A DNA stretch of 64,000 nucleotides, from the NCBI RefSeq assembly GCF_947331465.1, contig NZ_CAMZOK010000002.1, positions 1,116,001 through 1,180,000 on the forward strand. Reading direction: 5' to 3'. The notes below the pieces were generated by a model that was not told the origin of the DNA, made no database searches, and saw nothing but the letters and a program-made list of their open reading frames with translations. Made by a program: the position numbers and the translations under genes. The DNA is from Shimia sp. Alg240-R146. GTDB taxonomy: Bacteria; Pseudomonadota; Alphaproteobacteria; Rhodobacterales; Rhodobacteraceae. This document shows positions 10,109 to 18,521 of the stretch, piece after piece (position 1 is the first letter of the stretch; each line of letters opens with the position of its first letter).

Positions 10109-11401
10109 TCAGCGCAGCGCGGCTCCGATCTGCGTCGGCATCCCAGTTGTGCAAATCATCTCCCAAAGCGCCTGTTGCCGCTCCGCTCCGACCAAGGCCA
10201 CAGCCTTTGAGTGCAGCCGGTCCTCCCGGTCCACAAGCAAAACCGGCGCATCCAGATCGTGAAACGCGTCCAGACAGGTTCCGTCGGTCAATGTCACACG
10301 CACGCGCGCCTGCATCTCGCTCAGCGTGGGATCTTCCACCACTGTCACCAGATCACGCAGCGCCACCACCTCGGCATCTGCACACAGAGCATCAGAATAG
10401 CTCGCCAAAGCCGCCGTGTCGCGCCCCAGCAAAGCCATCGCCACCACCACGCGATAAGAAAATTTCGCGCCCAGCCCCTCGGTCGGCGCCGGCTGGTTGC
10501 AAACGCTCATCCAGCGCGGATGCGTTGTGACTTCGACCGACGCGACATCCGCAGCTGCCGGTCTGTTCATCCCGCCGAGTGCTTCCAAAGTGGCGTGAAG
10601 CCCATGGCAACAGGCGTGAAATTTGTGGCTGATGCTGTCCATCAACCAAGTCTGCGAAAGCCCGTCCAGGGCGTCCAAATTTTCAACTCCGCGATGCGTC
10701 GGACCAAAACCTTGCGCGGCCTCAAGCCCCATCGGATTGCCCGCCATGCCTTGCGCCACCAACAACGCCGCCTCAACACCGTTTGACGCTGCAATACCGG
10801 CATTGAACGGTTTGCCCATCGTTCCAAACTGCGCTTTCAGCCCACTGGCACGCGTGGCCACCAATCCAAACGTCGCCGCCACCTGCGCTGCATCAAACCC
10901 CAACAGCCGCGCCGCGGCCGCAGCCGCGCCAAACGCCCCTGCTGTGCCGGTCTGGTGAAACCCGTGTTGATAATGATCCCGCCCAAGCCAGACGCCAACG
11001 CGAATACTGACCTCTATGCCCAACAGGGCCGCGTGTTGCAAAGCTGCTCCTGCTGCGCCGGAACGCTCCGCGACGGCCAATGCCGCCGGAAACACAGCAA
11101 CGCTTGGATGGCCAATGTGCGCAAAATGCGTGTCATCATAATCAAGCGCGTGGCTGGTTGCGCCATTCACCAAGGCCGCTGTTCGAGCTGGCGCTTGGCC
11201 TCCCCCAAACATGCTGGCCTGCGCGGCGCCGCCTTCTTCAACGGCCAAGGCGTGACAGGCCTGCGCGACTGGTTCACGCACACCCGCGATGCCGCACGCC
11301 GCCCAGTCCAACATGGACAAACGCAACATGTGTCTTGTGTCTTCGGGAACCGCCTCTGCGGGAAAATCCGCCACGAACGCCGCCAGTTTCTCGGTGATCA
11401 T
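10109..11401 (-). CDS. MmgE/PrpD family protein
   Basis: A 430-residue member of the 2-methylcitrate dehydratase-like family. The N-terminus (LSMLDWAACGIAGVREPVAQ), the NGATSHALDYDDTHFAHIGHPSVAVFP segment and the GFHQTGTAGAFGAAAAAARLLG helix are hallmark features. No methylcitrate-cycle genes (prpB, prpC) are nearby, so propionate use is not implied; many relatives have unknown substrates. It follows the COQ10/RatA gene by 17 bases in the same direction and may be co-transcribed with it. Confidence 0.9.
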   Translation of the reverse strand: MITEKLAAFVADFPAEAVPEDTRHMLRLSMLDWAACGIAGVREPVAQACHALAVEEGGAAQASMFGGGQAPARTAALVNGATSHALDYDDTHFAHIGHPSVAVFPAALAVAERSGAAGAALQHAALLGIEVSIRVGVWLGRDHYQHGFHQTGTAGAFGAAAAAARLLGFDAAQVAATFGLVATRASGLKAQFGTMGKPFNAGIAASNGVEAALLVAQGMAGNPMGLEAAQGFGPTHRGVENLDALDGLSQTWLMDSISHKFHACCHGLHATLEALGGMNRPAAADVASVEVTTHPRWMSVCNQPAPTEGLGAKFSYRVVVAMALLGRDTAALASYSDALCADAEVVALRDLVTVVEDPTLSEMQARVRVTLTDGTCLDAFHDLDAPVLLVDREDRLHSKAVALVGAERQQALWEMICTTGMPTQIGAALR

Positions 11402-11418
11402 GGTTTTTCTCCCTGTGC

Positions 11419-11862
11419 TCAGCTGTAAAGCGCTTTTGCCCGCGTCTCAAAGGCGCCGACAATCCGGTTCATCGCTTCGTAAAACACCAGACCAATCGCT
11501 TTTTGCAGAATGATGTTCTTGAACTCGAAGTCCACAAAGAACTTCACTTCAACGCCCCCGTCCACATCCGCAAAATCCCACGTCGACTTCATGTATTTGA
11601 ACGGCCCGTCCAGATATTCGGTGTCGATGTGTTTGATCTCCGGATGCAAAACCACACGACTGCCAAAGCGTTCGCGGAAAACTTTGAAGGAAATCACCAG
11701 ATCCGCCAACATCTCTTCCGCCGCGCCTTGCGGCGTCCGCGATCGAATCCTTGCGGCAGAACACCATGGCAAAAATTGCGGATACGCCGCCACATCCGCC
11801 ACGAGGTCATACATTTGCTGCGCGGTATATGGCAGCGTGCGTGTTTCAGAGTGCGTCGGCAT
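11419..11862 (-). CDS. COQ10 / RatA-type START-domain protein
   Basis: About 147 residues from MPTHSETRTLPY; an upstream in-frame ATG would add ten residues but is less typical. It is a single polyketide-cyclase/START domain. The patterns YTAQQMYDLVADVAAYPQFLPWC, GPFKYMKSTWDF and FEFKNIILQKAIGLVFYEAMNRIV match the ubiquinone-binding COQ10 family, also annotated RatA toxin. In alphaproteobacteria the likely role is helping ubiquinone function in respiration rather than ribosome inhibition. It lies immediately upstream of the MmgE/PrpD gene. Confidence 0.92.
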   Translation of the reverse strand: MPTHSETRTLPYTAQQMYDLVADVAAYPQFLPWCSAARIRSRTPQGAAEEMLADLVISFKVFRERFGSRVVLHPEIKHIDTEYLDGPFKYMKSTWDFADVDGGVEVKFFVDFEFKNIILQKAIGLVFYEAMNRIVGAFETRAKALYS

Positions 11863-11961
11863 GTCGTCCCATTTTCGTCGTGACAGCGCCAAACAGGGTC
11901 GCTATGCACTATCCTGCCCGCGCACATAGCTGCGCGACACCGGGTAAATCAAGAGGGTCTC

Positions 11962-12501
11962 ATGTCAGAGCGTCCATATGTCATCGATCAAATGATCTCC
12001 GCCAAGTCGATTGCTGCCCGCATCGAGGACCTCAGCGCCGAGATCGAACGCGAATACGAAGGCACCGACAAGCTTGTTGTTGTTGGCCTTTTGCGCGGCT
12101 CTTTCGTGTTCATTGCTGATCTGGTGCGCGAACTCGATCTGCCAGTCGAAGTCGATTTTCTTGAGGCCAGCTCTTACGGAAATGCGATGGAAAGCAGCCG
12201 GGAAGTCCGTATTCTCAAGGACTTGCGCGGCGAGATTGAAGGCCGCGACGTGCTTGTCGTAGAAGACATTGTCGACACCGGCCACACACTGACCCATGTG
12301 ATGCACCTTCTGACTGCGCGAAATCCGGCCAAGATCAAAACCATCGCGCTGCTGGACAAACCCTCCCGCCGCGAAGCCGACATTGCCGCTGACTGGATTG
12401 GCTTTTCAATTCCGGATGAATTTGTGGTCGGCTATGGCATCGACTTTGCCCAACGCAACCGCAACCTGCCCTTCATCGGCAAGGTACGCTTTACCGAATG
12501 A
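11962..12501 (+). CDS. hpt: Hypoxanthine phosphoribosyltransferase
   Basis: A purine salvage enzyme of 179 residues that converts hypoxanthine and guanine with PRPP to IMP and GMP. The PRPP loop [14 protein letters not shown] (residues about 96-109) and the [21 protein letters not shown] segment are clear, and the C-terminal [18 protein letters not shown] motif is typical. An AGAGGG ribosome site precedes the ATG. The stop overlaps the next tiny gene (ATGA). Confidence 0.95.
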   Translation: MSERPYVIDQMISAKSIAARIEDLSAEIEREYEGTDKLVVVGLLRGSFVFIADLVRELDLPVEVDFLEASSYGNAMESSREVRILKDLRGEIEGRDVLVVEDIVDTGHTLTHVMHLLTARNPAKIKTIALLDKPSRREADIAADWIGFSIPDEFVVGYGIDFAQRNRNLPFIGKVRFTE

Positions 12502-12686
12502 ACCCGCGCCATTTCATGAAAATGGCGCTGTGGGTGCGCCGCCCGCCCTCGCAAAAGCGGGTGATCCTGGTGTTTTCCGTGATTGCCATCTGTCTCGCAA
12601 TTGCCGGCATCGAGAAACTCTTCAATCTTGATGACAAATTGCCAGAGATGAACGCCACCAAAGTGCGCGTCAAGATCACACCTTAG
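12498..12686 (+). CDS. Small single-pass membrane protein, function unknown
   Basis: The protein has 62 residues. A basic N-terminus ([21 protein letters not shown]) is followed by one hydrophobic helix (about residues 22-38, [18 protein letters not shown]) and a short polar tail. It starts within the hpt stop codon (ATGA), which argues for real translation coupled to hpt. Its last four bases overlap the end of the convergent LysR gene. I do not recognise a family; the N-in basic end suggests the tail faces the periplasm. Confidence 0.75.
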   Translation: MNPRHFMKMALWVRRPPSQKRVILVFSVIAICLAIAGIEKLFNLDDKLPEMNATKVRVKITP

Positions 12687-13549
12687 ACAACGCCCAACAG
12701 CTGCTCTTTCATCCCATCGAGCCCCTGCAAAAGATAGCGTCGGGTCGCCTCGATCCGGCTAACGCCTGCCATATCCACATGGTTGGCTACCCAGATAGGT
12801 GCCGACGGAAGCCCGCCGTCATCCAGCCTTTTCAGCCGCGCATCCGCATCACCCAGCACACAGGGGATCACCGCTCTGCCAAGCCCCATGCCCGCCATAT
12901 AAGTCAAAACCACAAAGCTGTCCGCCGCGCTGACAATCTGCTCCGGCGCCACACGCTCCGCCATCCAACGCGCGGCCAACGAGCGGGTCAGCGGCCCTGC
13001 CAGACCCAACCAGTCTTTCTGACCATCGTCCGTGGCATAAACACCAAACCCAAGCTGCGCGCCAACATCACCCACCATGTCTTCGCCCAGTTCATCCGTC
13101 GGGCGCACCGCAATGTCGGCCTGCGCGCGGCTGAAATCACTGCGGGCGTTGGTGCTCATCAGCGCGATCCGCAGCCCGCTCACGTCCTTGTGAAGCGTGC
13201 CGACGATTTCCGGCAGCACAAATTGGCACAACGAATCCGTGCTCGACACCCGCACTGATCCCATCACCGGCGCTTGCTCACCTTGCAACATCCGCGCCAC
13301 CGACTGGACAGCGTTTTCCGCCTCTCGCGCAGCTTCGATCATGCGCAGCCGCTCAGGCCGCACTGTGTAACCCTTTGCTGTGCGGTCAAAAACCGCCACA
13401 CCAAAACGCGTCTCAAAAGCCGCCACGCGGCGCAAAACGGTGGCATGGTTAACTCCCAGCTGCCGCGCTGCGCCACTCACGGTGCCGTTTTCCGCCACCG
13501 CCAATACAAATCTAAGGTCGTCCCAATTCTCACTGTGCATAAATCGCAT
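12683..13549 (-). CDS. LysR-family transcriptional regulator
   Basis: About 288 residues. The N-terminal winged helix DLRFVLAVAENGTVSGAARQLGVNHATVLRRVAAFE is a LysR DNA-binding domain; the remainder is the effector-binding domain (SVRVSSTDSLCQFVLP). Start choice: ATG at 13549 has GCAGGG at a good distance, while a longer reading frame running past 14100 is only read-through into the opposite strand of the cytochrome gene. It is transcribed divergently from the cytochrome c' gene across about 100 bases, so it may regulate that gene. The effector is unknown. Confidence 0.9.
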   Translation of the reverse strand: MRFMHSENWDDLRFVLAVAENGTVSGAARQLGVNHATVLRRVAAFETRFGVAVFDRTAKGYTVRPERLRMIEAAREAENAVQSVARMLQGEQAPVMGSVRVSSTDSLCQFVLPEIVGTLHKDVSGLRIALMSTNARSDFSRAQADIAVRPTDELGEDMVGDVGAQLGFGVYATDDGQKDWLGLAGPLTRSLAARWMAERVAPEQIVSAADSFVVLTYMAGMGLGRAVIPCVLGDADARLKRLDDGGLPSAPIWVANHVDMAGVSRIEATRRYLLQGLDGMKEQLLGVV

Positions 13550-13648
13550 ATATACCCTGCAAAAATTACAGATGGTATTCGATTTGTTCACAGATAGAGT
13601 TTTTTTGACGACGTGATAGCCAACATCCCACATTTCAGGAGTAGCCTT

Positions 13649-14116
13649 ATGAAACGCACTTTTGCCCTGACCACTCTCACCGCCGCTTTGACCCTTGTCG
13701 GTGCTACCGCTTTTGCCGATGGTCACATCGACAACGCCATCAAGGCCCGTCAGGCACAAATGCAGCTTTATGCCTTCTCGCTTGGCACACTTGGCGCCAT
13801 GGCCAAAGGCGACATGGATTACGACGCTGCCGCAGCCTCTGCCGCAGCCGACAATCTCGCCGCTGTCACCATGCTGCATCCTGGCGCGTTTTGGCCACAG
13901 GGCTCTGACAGTGCATCCAACGACAAATCCCGCGCCAAGGCTGACATGTGGGCCAACTACCCTGATGTGCAGGCCAAAGGCATGGCACTGGGCGAAGCCG
14001 CGGCCGCAATGAAAGCCGCAGCAGGCACCGATCTGGCCGCTCTGCGTGGTGCCATCGGCGCAGTTGGTGGCGCGTGCGGCGCATGCCACAAAGCCTATCG
14101 TGAACCGGCCAACTGA
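13649..14116 (+). CDS. cycP: Cytochrome c' (periplasmic)
   Basis: About 155 residues including a signal peptide (MKRTFALTTLTAALTLVGATAFA). The four-helix-bundle pattern ends in the haem site CGACH (GGACGACHKAYRE) close to the C-terminus, the hallmark of cytochromes c'. Family members bind NO and can protect against nitrosative stress. ATG at 13649 is preceded by CAGGAG. It is followed by a strong terminator and then a diheme cytochrome gene, and faces the LysR regulator. Confidence 0.9.
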   Translation: MKRTFALTTLTAALTLVGATAFADGHIDNAIKARQAQMQLYAFSLGTLGAMAKGDMDYDAAAASAAADNLAAVTMLHPGAFWPQGSDSASNDKSRAKADMWANYPDVQAKGMALGEAAAAMKAAAGTDLAALRGAIGAVGGACGACHKAYREPAN

Positions 14117-14139
14117 TCGGAATAAATCGAAATTCATGA

Positions 14140-14170
14140 GACCGACGGCCCTCGGCTGTCGGTCTTTTTT
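14140..14170 (+). terminator. Rho-independent terminator of the cytochrome c' gene
   Basis: The inverted repeat GACCGAC/GTCGGTC around a GC-rich loop is followed by TTTTTT. It sits between the two cytochrome genes, so the second probably has its own or read-through transcription. Confidence 0.88.
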
Positions 14171-14186
14171 GTGCTAAGGTGGGTTT

Positions 14187-15065
14187 ATGAAACGCTTTTT
14201 CTTGTCTTTATGCGTGCTCGCTCTTTTTGGCGGTGCTGTTTTCCTTTGGATCACCCGCGCCAACACCTTGCCAGCCGATACCCTTGAGGGCCTTTCGGCC
14301 GACGCCACCCGCGGCGAAACCGTGTTTCACGCGTCGGGCTGCGCGTCATGCCACACGGCGCCAGGCGCCGACTCCTCAAACGCTCCGGAACTAACAGGCG
14401 GGCAAAAGTTCCCGTCCGACTTTGGCACCTTTGTTGCCCCCAACATCTCGTCTGACCCAACACACGGGATCGGCAACTGGACCGCAATCGACCTCGCCAA
14501 CGCCATGCTGCGCGGTGTCTCGCCAGCAGGACAGCATTACTATCCCGCCTTCCCTTATGCCTCCTACATTCGGACGCAGCCGCAAGACGTGGTCGATTTG
14601 CACGCCTTTCTTGCGACCCTGCCCGCCAGTGACACGCCCAGCCAGCCTCACGACGTTGGATTTCCCTTCAACATCCGGCGCAGCGTCGGTGGGTGGAAAT
14701 GGCTCTATCTGAACGATGACTGGATCATGCCCGCAAGTACCGAGCAACTTGAACGTGGTCGCTATATCGTCGAGGCCATGGGCCATTGTGGCGAATGCCA
14801 TACGCCCCGCAACGCACTTGGTGCCATGGATCAATCCGCTTGGCTGACGGGCGCGCCTGATCCTTCCGGCAAAGGCACAATCCCCAACATCACACCCGCC
14901 GAACTTTCATGGTCCGACACTGATCTGACCTATTATTTCGAAACCGGATTTACCCCGGATTTCGACAGCGCAGGTGGGCATATGGCGCACGTGGTGGAAA
15001 ACCTCGCACGCCTGACACCCGAAGATCGAGAGGCTGTAACGGCCTACCTTAAGGCTCTGCCATAA
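14187..15065 (+). CDS. Membrane-anchored diheme cytochrome c
   Basis: The protein has 292 residues. An N-terminal hydrophobic segment (FFLSLCVLALFGGAVFLWI) serves as anchor or uncleaved signal. Two class I haem sites are visible: CASCH near residue 52 and CGECH near residue 197, each in its own cytochrome c domain (RGETVFHASGCASCH and RGRYIVEAMGHCGECH). The pattern resembles the cytochrome subunits of alcohol, aldehyde or gluconate dehydrogenases, but no dehydrogenase gene is adjacent, so the electron donor is unknown. Only 16 bases separate it from the preceding terminator. Confidence 0.9.
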   Translation: MKRFFLSLCVLALFGGAVFLWITRANTLPADTLEGLSADATRGETVFHASGCASCHTAPGADSSNAPELTGGQKFPSDFGTFVAPNISSDPTHGIGNWTAIDLANAMLRGVSPAGQHYYPAFPYASYIRTQPQDVVDLHAFLATLPASDTPSQPHDVGFPFNIRRSVGGWKWLYLNDDWIMPASTEQLERGRYIVEAMGHCGECHTPRNALGAMDQSAWLTGAPDPSGKGTIPNITPAELSWSDTDLTYYFETGFTPDFDSAGGHMAHVVENLARLTPEDREAVTAYLKALP

Positions 15066-15070
15066 GGGTT

Positions 15071-15106
15071 TGATAAAAAACAAAAGGCCGCCCGAAAGAG
15101 CGGCCT
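15071..15106 (-). terminator. Rho-independent terminator of lipA
   Basis: On the minus strand AGGCCGC/GCGGCCT closes a stem followed by TTTTGTTTTTT, 23 bases past the lipA stop. The plus-strand side lacks a T-run. Confidence 0.87.
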
Positions 15107-15128
15107 ATTCAACGTAACGGTCTGTAAG

Positions 15129-16082
15129 TTACGCTTTGTTCAGCTGAGCTTCACGCGCCGAGCGCAGACGGGCAAAATCATCACCCGCATGATACGAAGA
15201 CCGCGTCAGCGGCGTCGCGGAAACCATCAAAAAGCCTTTGCCATAAGCTGCTTTTTCATAGCTCTCAAATTCTTCAGGCGTCACAAACCGATCCACCGCG
15301 TGGTGCTTTGGCGTTGGCTGCAGATACTGACCAATGGTCAGAAAATCGATGTCGGCTGCGCGCATGTCATCCATGACTTGCGTGACCGCCAACTTATCTT
15401 CGCCCAGACCAACCATGATGCCGGATTTTGTGAACATCGTCGGATCCATTTCCTTGACCCGCTGCAAAAGCCGCAAGCTGTGGAAATACCGCGCACCGGC
15501 CCGCACCTCAGGATAAAGCCCAGGAACGGTCTCCAGGTTGTGATTAAACACATCTGGCCGCGCTTCAATTATGACCTCCAACACCTTGGGATCACAGCGC
15601 AAAAAGTCTGGTGTCAAAATCTCGATTGTTGTTGTTGGACTGCGGTGCCGGATCGCACGGATGGTCTGCGCGAAATGCTCCGCACCGCCATCTTCGATGT
15701 CATCACGGTCTACTGAGGTCACCACAACATGGTTCAACCCAAGCTTTGCCACCGCGTCAGCCACACGCCCCGGTTCAAAGGCATCTAACGCCTCTGGCGG
15801 CTTGCCCGTTGCAATGTTGCAGAATGAACAGGCGCGCGTGCACACCTCGCCCATGATCATCATAGTCGCGTGCCCTTGGCTCCAGCATTCGCCGGCGTTG
15901 GGACACCCAGCCTCTTCGCACACTGTGAACAGCTTGTTTTCACGCATGATCTTTTTGGTGGCGTTATACCCCTCACCCGTTGGCGCCTTCACGCGAATCC
16001 ATTTGGGTTTTCTCGGCTGGGCATTGTCCGGGCGGTGGGCTTTTTCCGGATGCCGCTGCTCAGGCACTTTCAGATCACGCAA
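15129..16082 (-). CDS. lipA: Lipoyl synthase
   Basis: A radical-SAM enzyme of 317 residues that inserts two sulfurs into protein-bound octanoyl groups to make lipoate. The auxiliary cluster cysteines lie in [13 protein letters not shown], and the radical-SAM CxxxCxxC motif is CTRACSFC. The C-terminal RSSYHAGD supplies the conserved serine. The region upstream (16083-16291) is shared with the divergent peroxiredoxin gene and is unusually rich in TGCA motifs. lipB is not in the window. Confidence 0.97.
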   Translation of the reverse strand: MRDLKVPEQRHPEKAHRPDNAQPRKPKWIRVKAPTGEGYNATKKIMRENKLFTVCEEAGCPNAGECWSQGHATMMIMGEVCTRACSFCNIATGKPPEALDAFEPGRVADAVAKLGLNHVVVTSVDRDDIEDGGAEHFAQTIRAIRHRSPTTTIEILTPDFLRCDPKVLEVIIEARPDVFNHNLETVPGLYPEVRAGARYFHSLRLLQRVKEMDPTMFTKSGIMVGLGEDKLAVTQVMDDMRAADIDFLTIGQYLQPTPKHHAVDRFVTPEEFESYEKAAYGKGFLMVSATPLTRSSYHAGDDFARLRSAREAQLNKA

Positions 16083-16154
16083 AGTCGTTTCCCCAAGGTA
16101 AGTTTAGGTTCTTGACTGCATATCATAGTGCACCCGGCCAGCTAGGGCCAGAGC

Positions 16155-16232
16155 TGCAACCCAGCTATGCATTCCGATCAAAATTTGTGCATTTTCAATT
16201 GCAGCATCGCGTTATGCAAATGCAGCATTGCA
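16155..16232. promoter_or_regulatory. TGCA-rich candidate operator between lipA and peroxiredoxin
   Basis: Seven TGCA tetramers occur in 78 bases (starting at 16155, 16168, 16188, 16200, 16215, 16221 and 16229). Two longer copies, TGCAGCATCGC and TGCAGCATTGC, start exactly 21 bases apart, two helical turns. The regulator is unknown. Confidence 0.4.
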
Positions 16233-16291
16233 CGCCAATTTGGAATCAATATAGATCGGGCTCAAAGCAACCCATCACCAAGGAAATTCCG

Positions 16292-16840
16292 ATGCAAGTT
16301 GGCGCAAAACTCCCTAATGTTGTCTTCAAAACCCGTGTCCGCGACGAGGCCGTCGGCGGCCCGAACCCCTTCCGTTGGCAGGACATGACCAGCGACGATT
16401 ACTTCAAAGGCAAGCGCGTTGTACTGTTCTCGCTGCCCGGCGCATTCACCCCAACTTGCTCCACCTATCAGCTGCCCGGGTTTGAGGATAACTTCGCACG
16501 TTTCCAAGAGCTTGGCATCGACTCTATCTACTGCATGTCCGTCAACGACAGCTTCGTGATGAACAAATGGGCCGAAGCGCAAGACGTCAAAAACGTCGAC
16601 GTCATCCCTGACGGTTCCGGCGAATTCACCCGCAAGGTTGGCATGCTTGTGCGCAAAGACAACCTTGGTTTTGGCCTACGGTCCTGGCGCTATGCCGCGA
16701 TCATCGACAATGGCGTTGTTGAAGCATGGTTCGAAGAGCCCGGCCTTGACGACAACTTTGGCGAAGACCCCTATGGCGAAAGCTCGCCTGAGACACTTCT
16801 GAAGTATCTCGAAGCGGCCAACGTCGAAACCGCAGCATAA
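16292..16840 (+). CDS. Peroxiredoxin (Prx5 / AhpE-like redoxin)
   Basis: A thiol peroxidase of 182 residues that reduces hydrogen peroxide and organic peroxides. The active-site motif PGAFTPTCSTYQLPGF holds the peroxidatic Cys. The FELG and MSVNDSFVMNKW segments and the C-terminal GLRSWRYAAII are typical of the PRX5 group. The ATG at 16292 has AAGGAA upstream; a much longer open frame starting in the lipA region is not credible. It is divergent from lipA and ends at a strong two-way terminator. Confidence 0.93.
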   Translation: MQVGAKLPNVVFKTRVRDEAVGGPNPFRWQDMTSDDYFKGKRVVLFSLPGAFTPTCSTYQLPGFEDNFARFQELGIDSIYCMSVNDSFVMNKWAEAQDVKNVDVIPDGSGEFTRKVGMLVRKDNLGFGLRSWRYAAIIDNGVVEAWFEEPGLDDNFGEDPYGESSPETLLKYLEAANVETAA

Positions 16841-16862
16841 GCAGATTTTGCCTTAACGTTGC

Positions 16863-16892
16863 AAAAGGGCCCGCTTTTTGCGGGCCCTTTTC
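16863..16892. terminator. Bidirectional terminator between peroxiredoxin and DUF6456 gene
   Basis: AAAAGGGCCCGC/GCGGGCCCTTTT forms a perfect twelve-base stem with a T5 loop. The A- and T-runs on each side let it act in both directions for the two convergent genes. Confidence 0.88.
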
Positions 16893-16902
16893 TCGTTCAA
16901 CC

Positions 16903-17985
16903 TCACCCAATATAATCGCCACTGCCCCCAGCGCGGGCATCAAAATGATCTCGCAGCCGACCCAATGCGATCCGCAGCACAATTTTTGCAGACCGCGCCG
17001 ACCAGCCAAGCTGCTTTTCGACGGTTTCCAATCCCTCAAGATAGCAACAGCTTCGCAAGGCCACATCGGCTAACCCGTCGCCCAAATCACAAAGCGCGTC
17101 CGACACCCGCAGGCGGGCCAGTTCCGCCGCATCCGCGCCGCTGGTTTTATAAGCCGCCCGTCCAATGTCGCGCAAAAACGCGTGCCACGTTTGGGTGTGT
17201 TCTGTCCCCATTTGCGCCAACTCGAAATCCTCCCGCAACCGCTCTCCGGCGGCAACCAACCCCGTGTCCAAAAACGGAACGCCGTCCTTGTCTTTGCGCC
17301 GCGACAACGCCACCAGCGGGCTTTCCGCCGAATTGAACCGGGCGTTGCGCGCGCCGGCCGCTGCTGTCTGGACCGCCCCGCTTGGCGTAAAACTGTCCTG
17401 TGCCTCGGCAAAGCCCTGCGCGATGTTGGCCTCTTGGGCCAACAGTCTGTTCAACTCCGCTCGTCCGCCCGCTGTAATACAATAGCGTCGCACTTTGCCC
17501 TTTCCGTTGCTCTGTATCCAATCCTTGAGCGCCATGGCTTGCGCCACACTTTGCGCCACCGTCGCGGTGCGTAACGTCTCCCCTTCGGGCATGTCGCGCA
17601 CGACAACCGCGTTTTCCATCCCCTGCGCGACCGCAAGCACGGCGCCAGTTTCACACAGACGTGCCAATATGCGCCGCGCCTCACGCTGTAATGCCGCAGC
17701 CTCAGGCATCGCTTCAGGCGCGACAGCCAACGCTTTTGCATTGCGCCCTTTTTCCGCAAGGCCTGAGGCCCTAAACCGCTCCAGCGCCGCGTCAATCATT
17801 GGGTCGTCGCGCATAATTTCCAACTTGCGGATCTGACGCAAAACGGTTGACGCATGACAGCCGTCCCGCCGCGCCAATTCGCGGATAGATAGGCCGTGTT
17901 CCGTATGCGCCACATAACGCGCAACACTTTGCGGCACCCAAGAAGGAAGATCTCTGAAACGTGGCAAATCAAAACGCATAAACAA
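16903..17985 (-). CDS. DUF6456 domain-containing helix-turn-helix protein
   Basis: The protein has 360 residues. Residues about 22-55 form a helix-turn-helix (GLSIRELARRDGCHASTVLRQIRKLE). The C-terminal half carries the DUF6456 pattern ESPLVALSRRKDKDGVPFLD, AGERLREDFELAQMG, CCYLEGLETVEKQLGW and SAKIVLRIALGRLRDHF. It is presumably a DNA-binding regulator; no target is established from sequence. The DUF6477 gene lies divergently 235 bases upstream. The gap between them holds two DnaA-box-like 9-mers and probably both promoters. Confidence 0.85.
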   Translation of the reverse strand: MFMRFDLPRFRDLPSWVPQSVARYVAHTEHGLSIRELARRDGCHASTVLRQIRKLEIMRDDPMIDAALERFRASGLAEKGRNAKALAVAPEAMPEAAALQREARRILARLCETGAVLAVAQGMENAVVVRDMPEGETLRTATVAQSVAQAMALKDWIQSNGKGKVRRYCITAGGRAELNRLLAQEANIAQGFAEAQDSFTPSGAVQTAAAGARNARFNSAESPLVALSRRKDKDGVPFLDTGLVAAGERLREDFELAQMGTEHTQTWHAFLRDIGRAAYKTSGADAAELARLRVSDALCDLGDGLADVALRSCCYLEGLETVEKQLGWSARSAKIVLRIALGRLRDHFDARAGGSGDYIG

Positions 17986-18220
17986 ACTCCTTACTGAAAA
18001 CTGGTCAAAAATATTGCCATTGTTTCCCCCGACTTATCCCCAAACTTATCAACATATTTGGACTTGTCAGTCGGGCGCCCTCCGGCAAAACCGGGTCGCC
18101 AGAAGCCTGTTGCTCAAGGTTAAACGCTTGGAAAATCCCGCGAACGGCGATTTTTAGACCGCGCAACACCCTCAATGGTTGTGTTTAGGTGTCGGCGCCA
18201 AACACAATGAGGCCGATTCC

Positions 18221-18508
18221 ATGCAAGACATTTTCTCAATACTCGACGGATTGAAACGCCCACGTCTTTTGATCCGCGCTGCCCGCGCCGGATGCGACGA
18301 ATACCGCCGCGACTGCCATTTGCACCGCCACTTCGGGCCCGGAAAACTTCCGAGGCACGGAGCCGCTGTCTTACGCCTGATTGAGAAAGAAACCGCGCTC
18401 AACGCAGCGCGCAAACAAAAGGCCACCGGCTATTCGCTGGTGGCCCATGTTGATGTTTTGATTGCCCTCATGGCTGAGGCGCGCCTGCTACGAATGACCC
18501 AAGGCTAA
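18221..18508 (+). CDS. DUF6477 family small protein
   Basis: A basic, soluble protein of 95 residues without membrane segments (MQDIFSILDGLKRPRLLIRAARAG, then LIEKETALNAARK). I recall this family as DUF6477, restricted to Rhodobacterales and unknown in function. ATG at 18221 has GAGG nine bases upstream; an in-frame TTG at 18179 is less likely. Its position opposite the DUF6456 regulator suggests the two may be linked functionally, which is inference. It converges with the MttB-like gene. Confidence 0.75.
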   Translation: MQDIFSILDGLKRPRLLIRAARAGCDEYRRDCHLHRHFGPGKLPRHGAAVLRLIEKETALNAARKQKATGYSLVAHVDVLIALMAEARLLRMTQG

Positions 18509-18521
18509 GGCGCCTGCGTCG

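Noticed and set aside
12683-14137. 484-codon version of the LysR gene
   Set aside because: The extra N-terminal part is the antisense of cytochrome c'. The LysR helix-turn-helix begins right after ATG at 13549/13540, with a ribosome site.
15980-16291. N-terminal extension of the peroxiredoxin
   Set aside because: It overlaps the opposite-strand start of lipA and lacks family similarity; ATG 16292 has a ribosome site and the usual Prx5 start.
18034-18054. Replication origin
   Set aside because: Two imperfect DnaA-like boxes only; no dnaA, hemE, parAB or A+T-rich unwinding region nearby.
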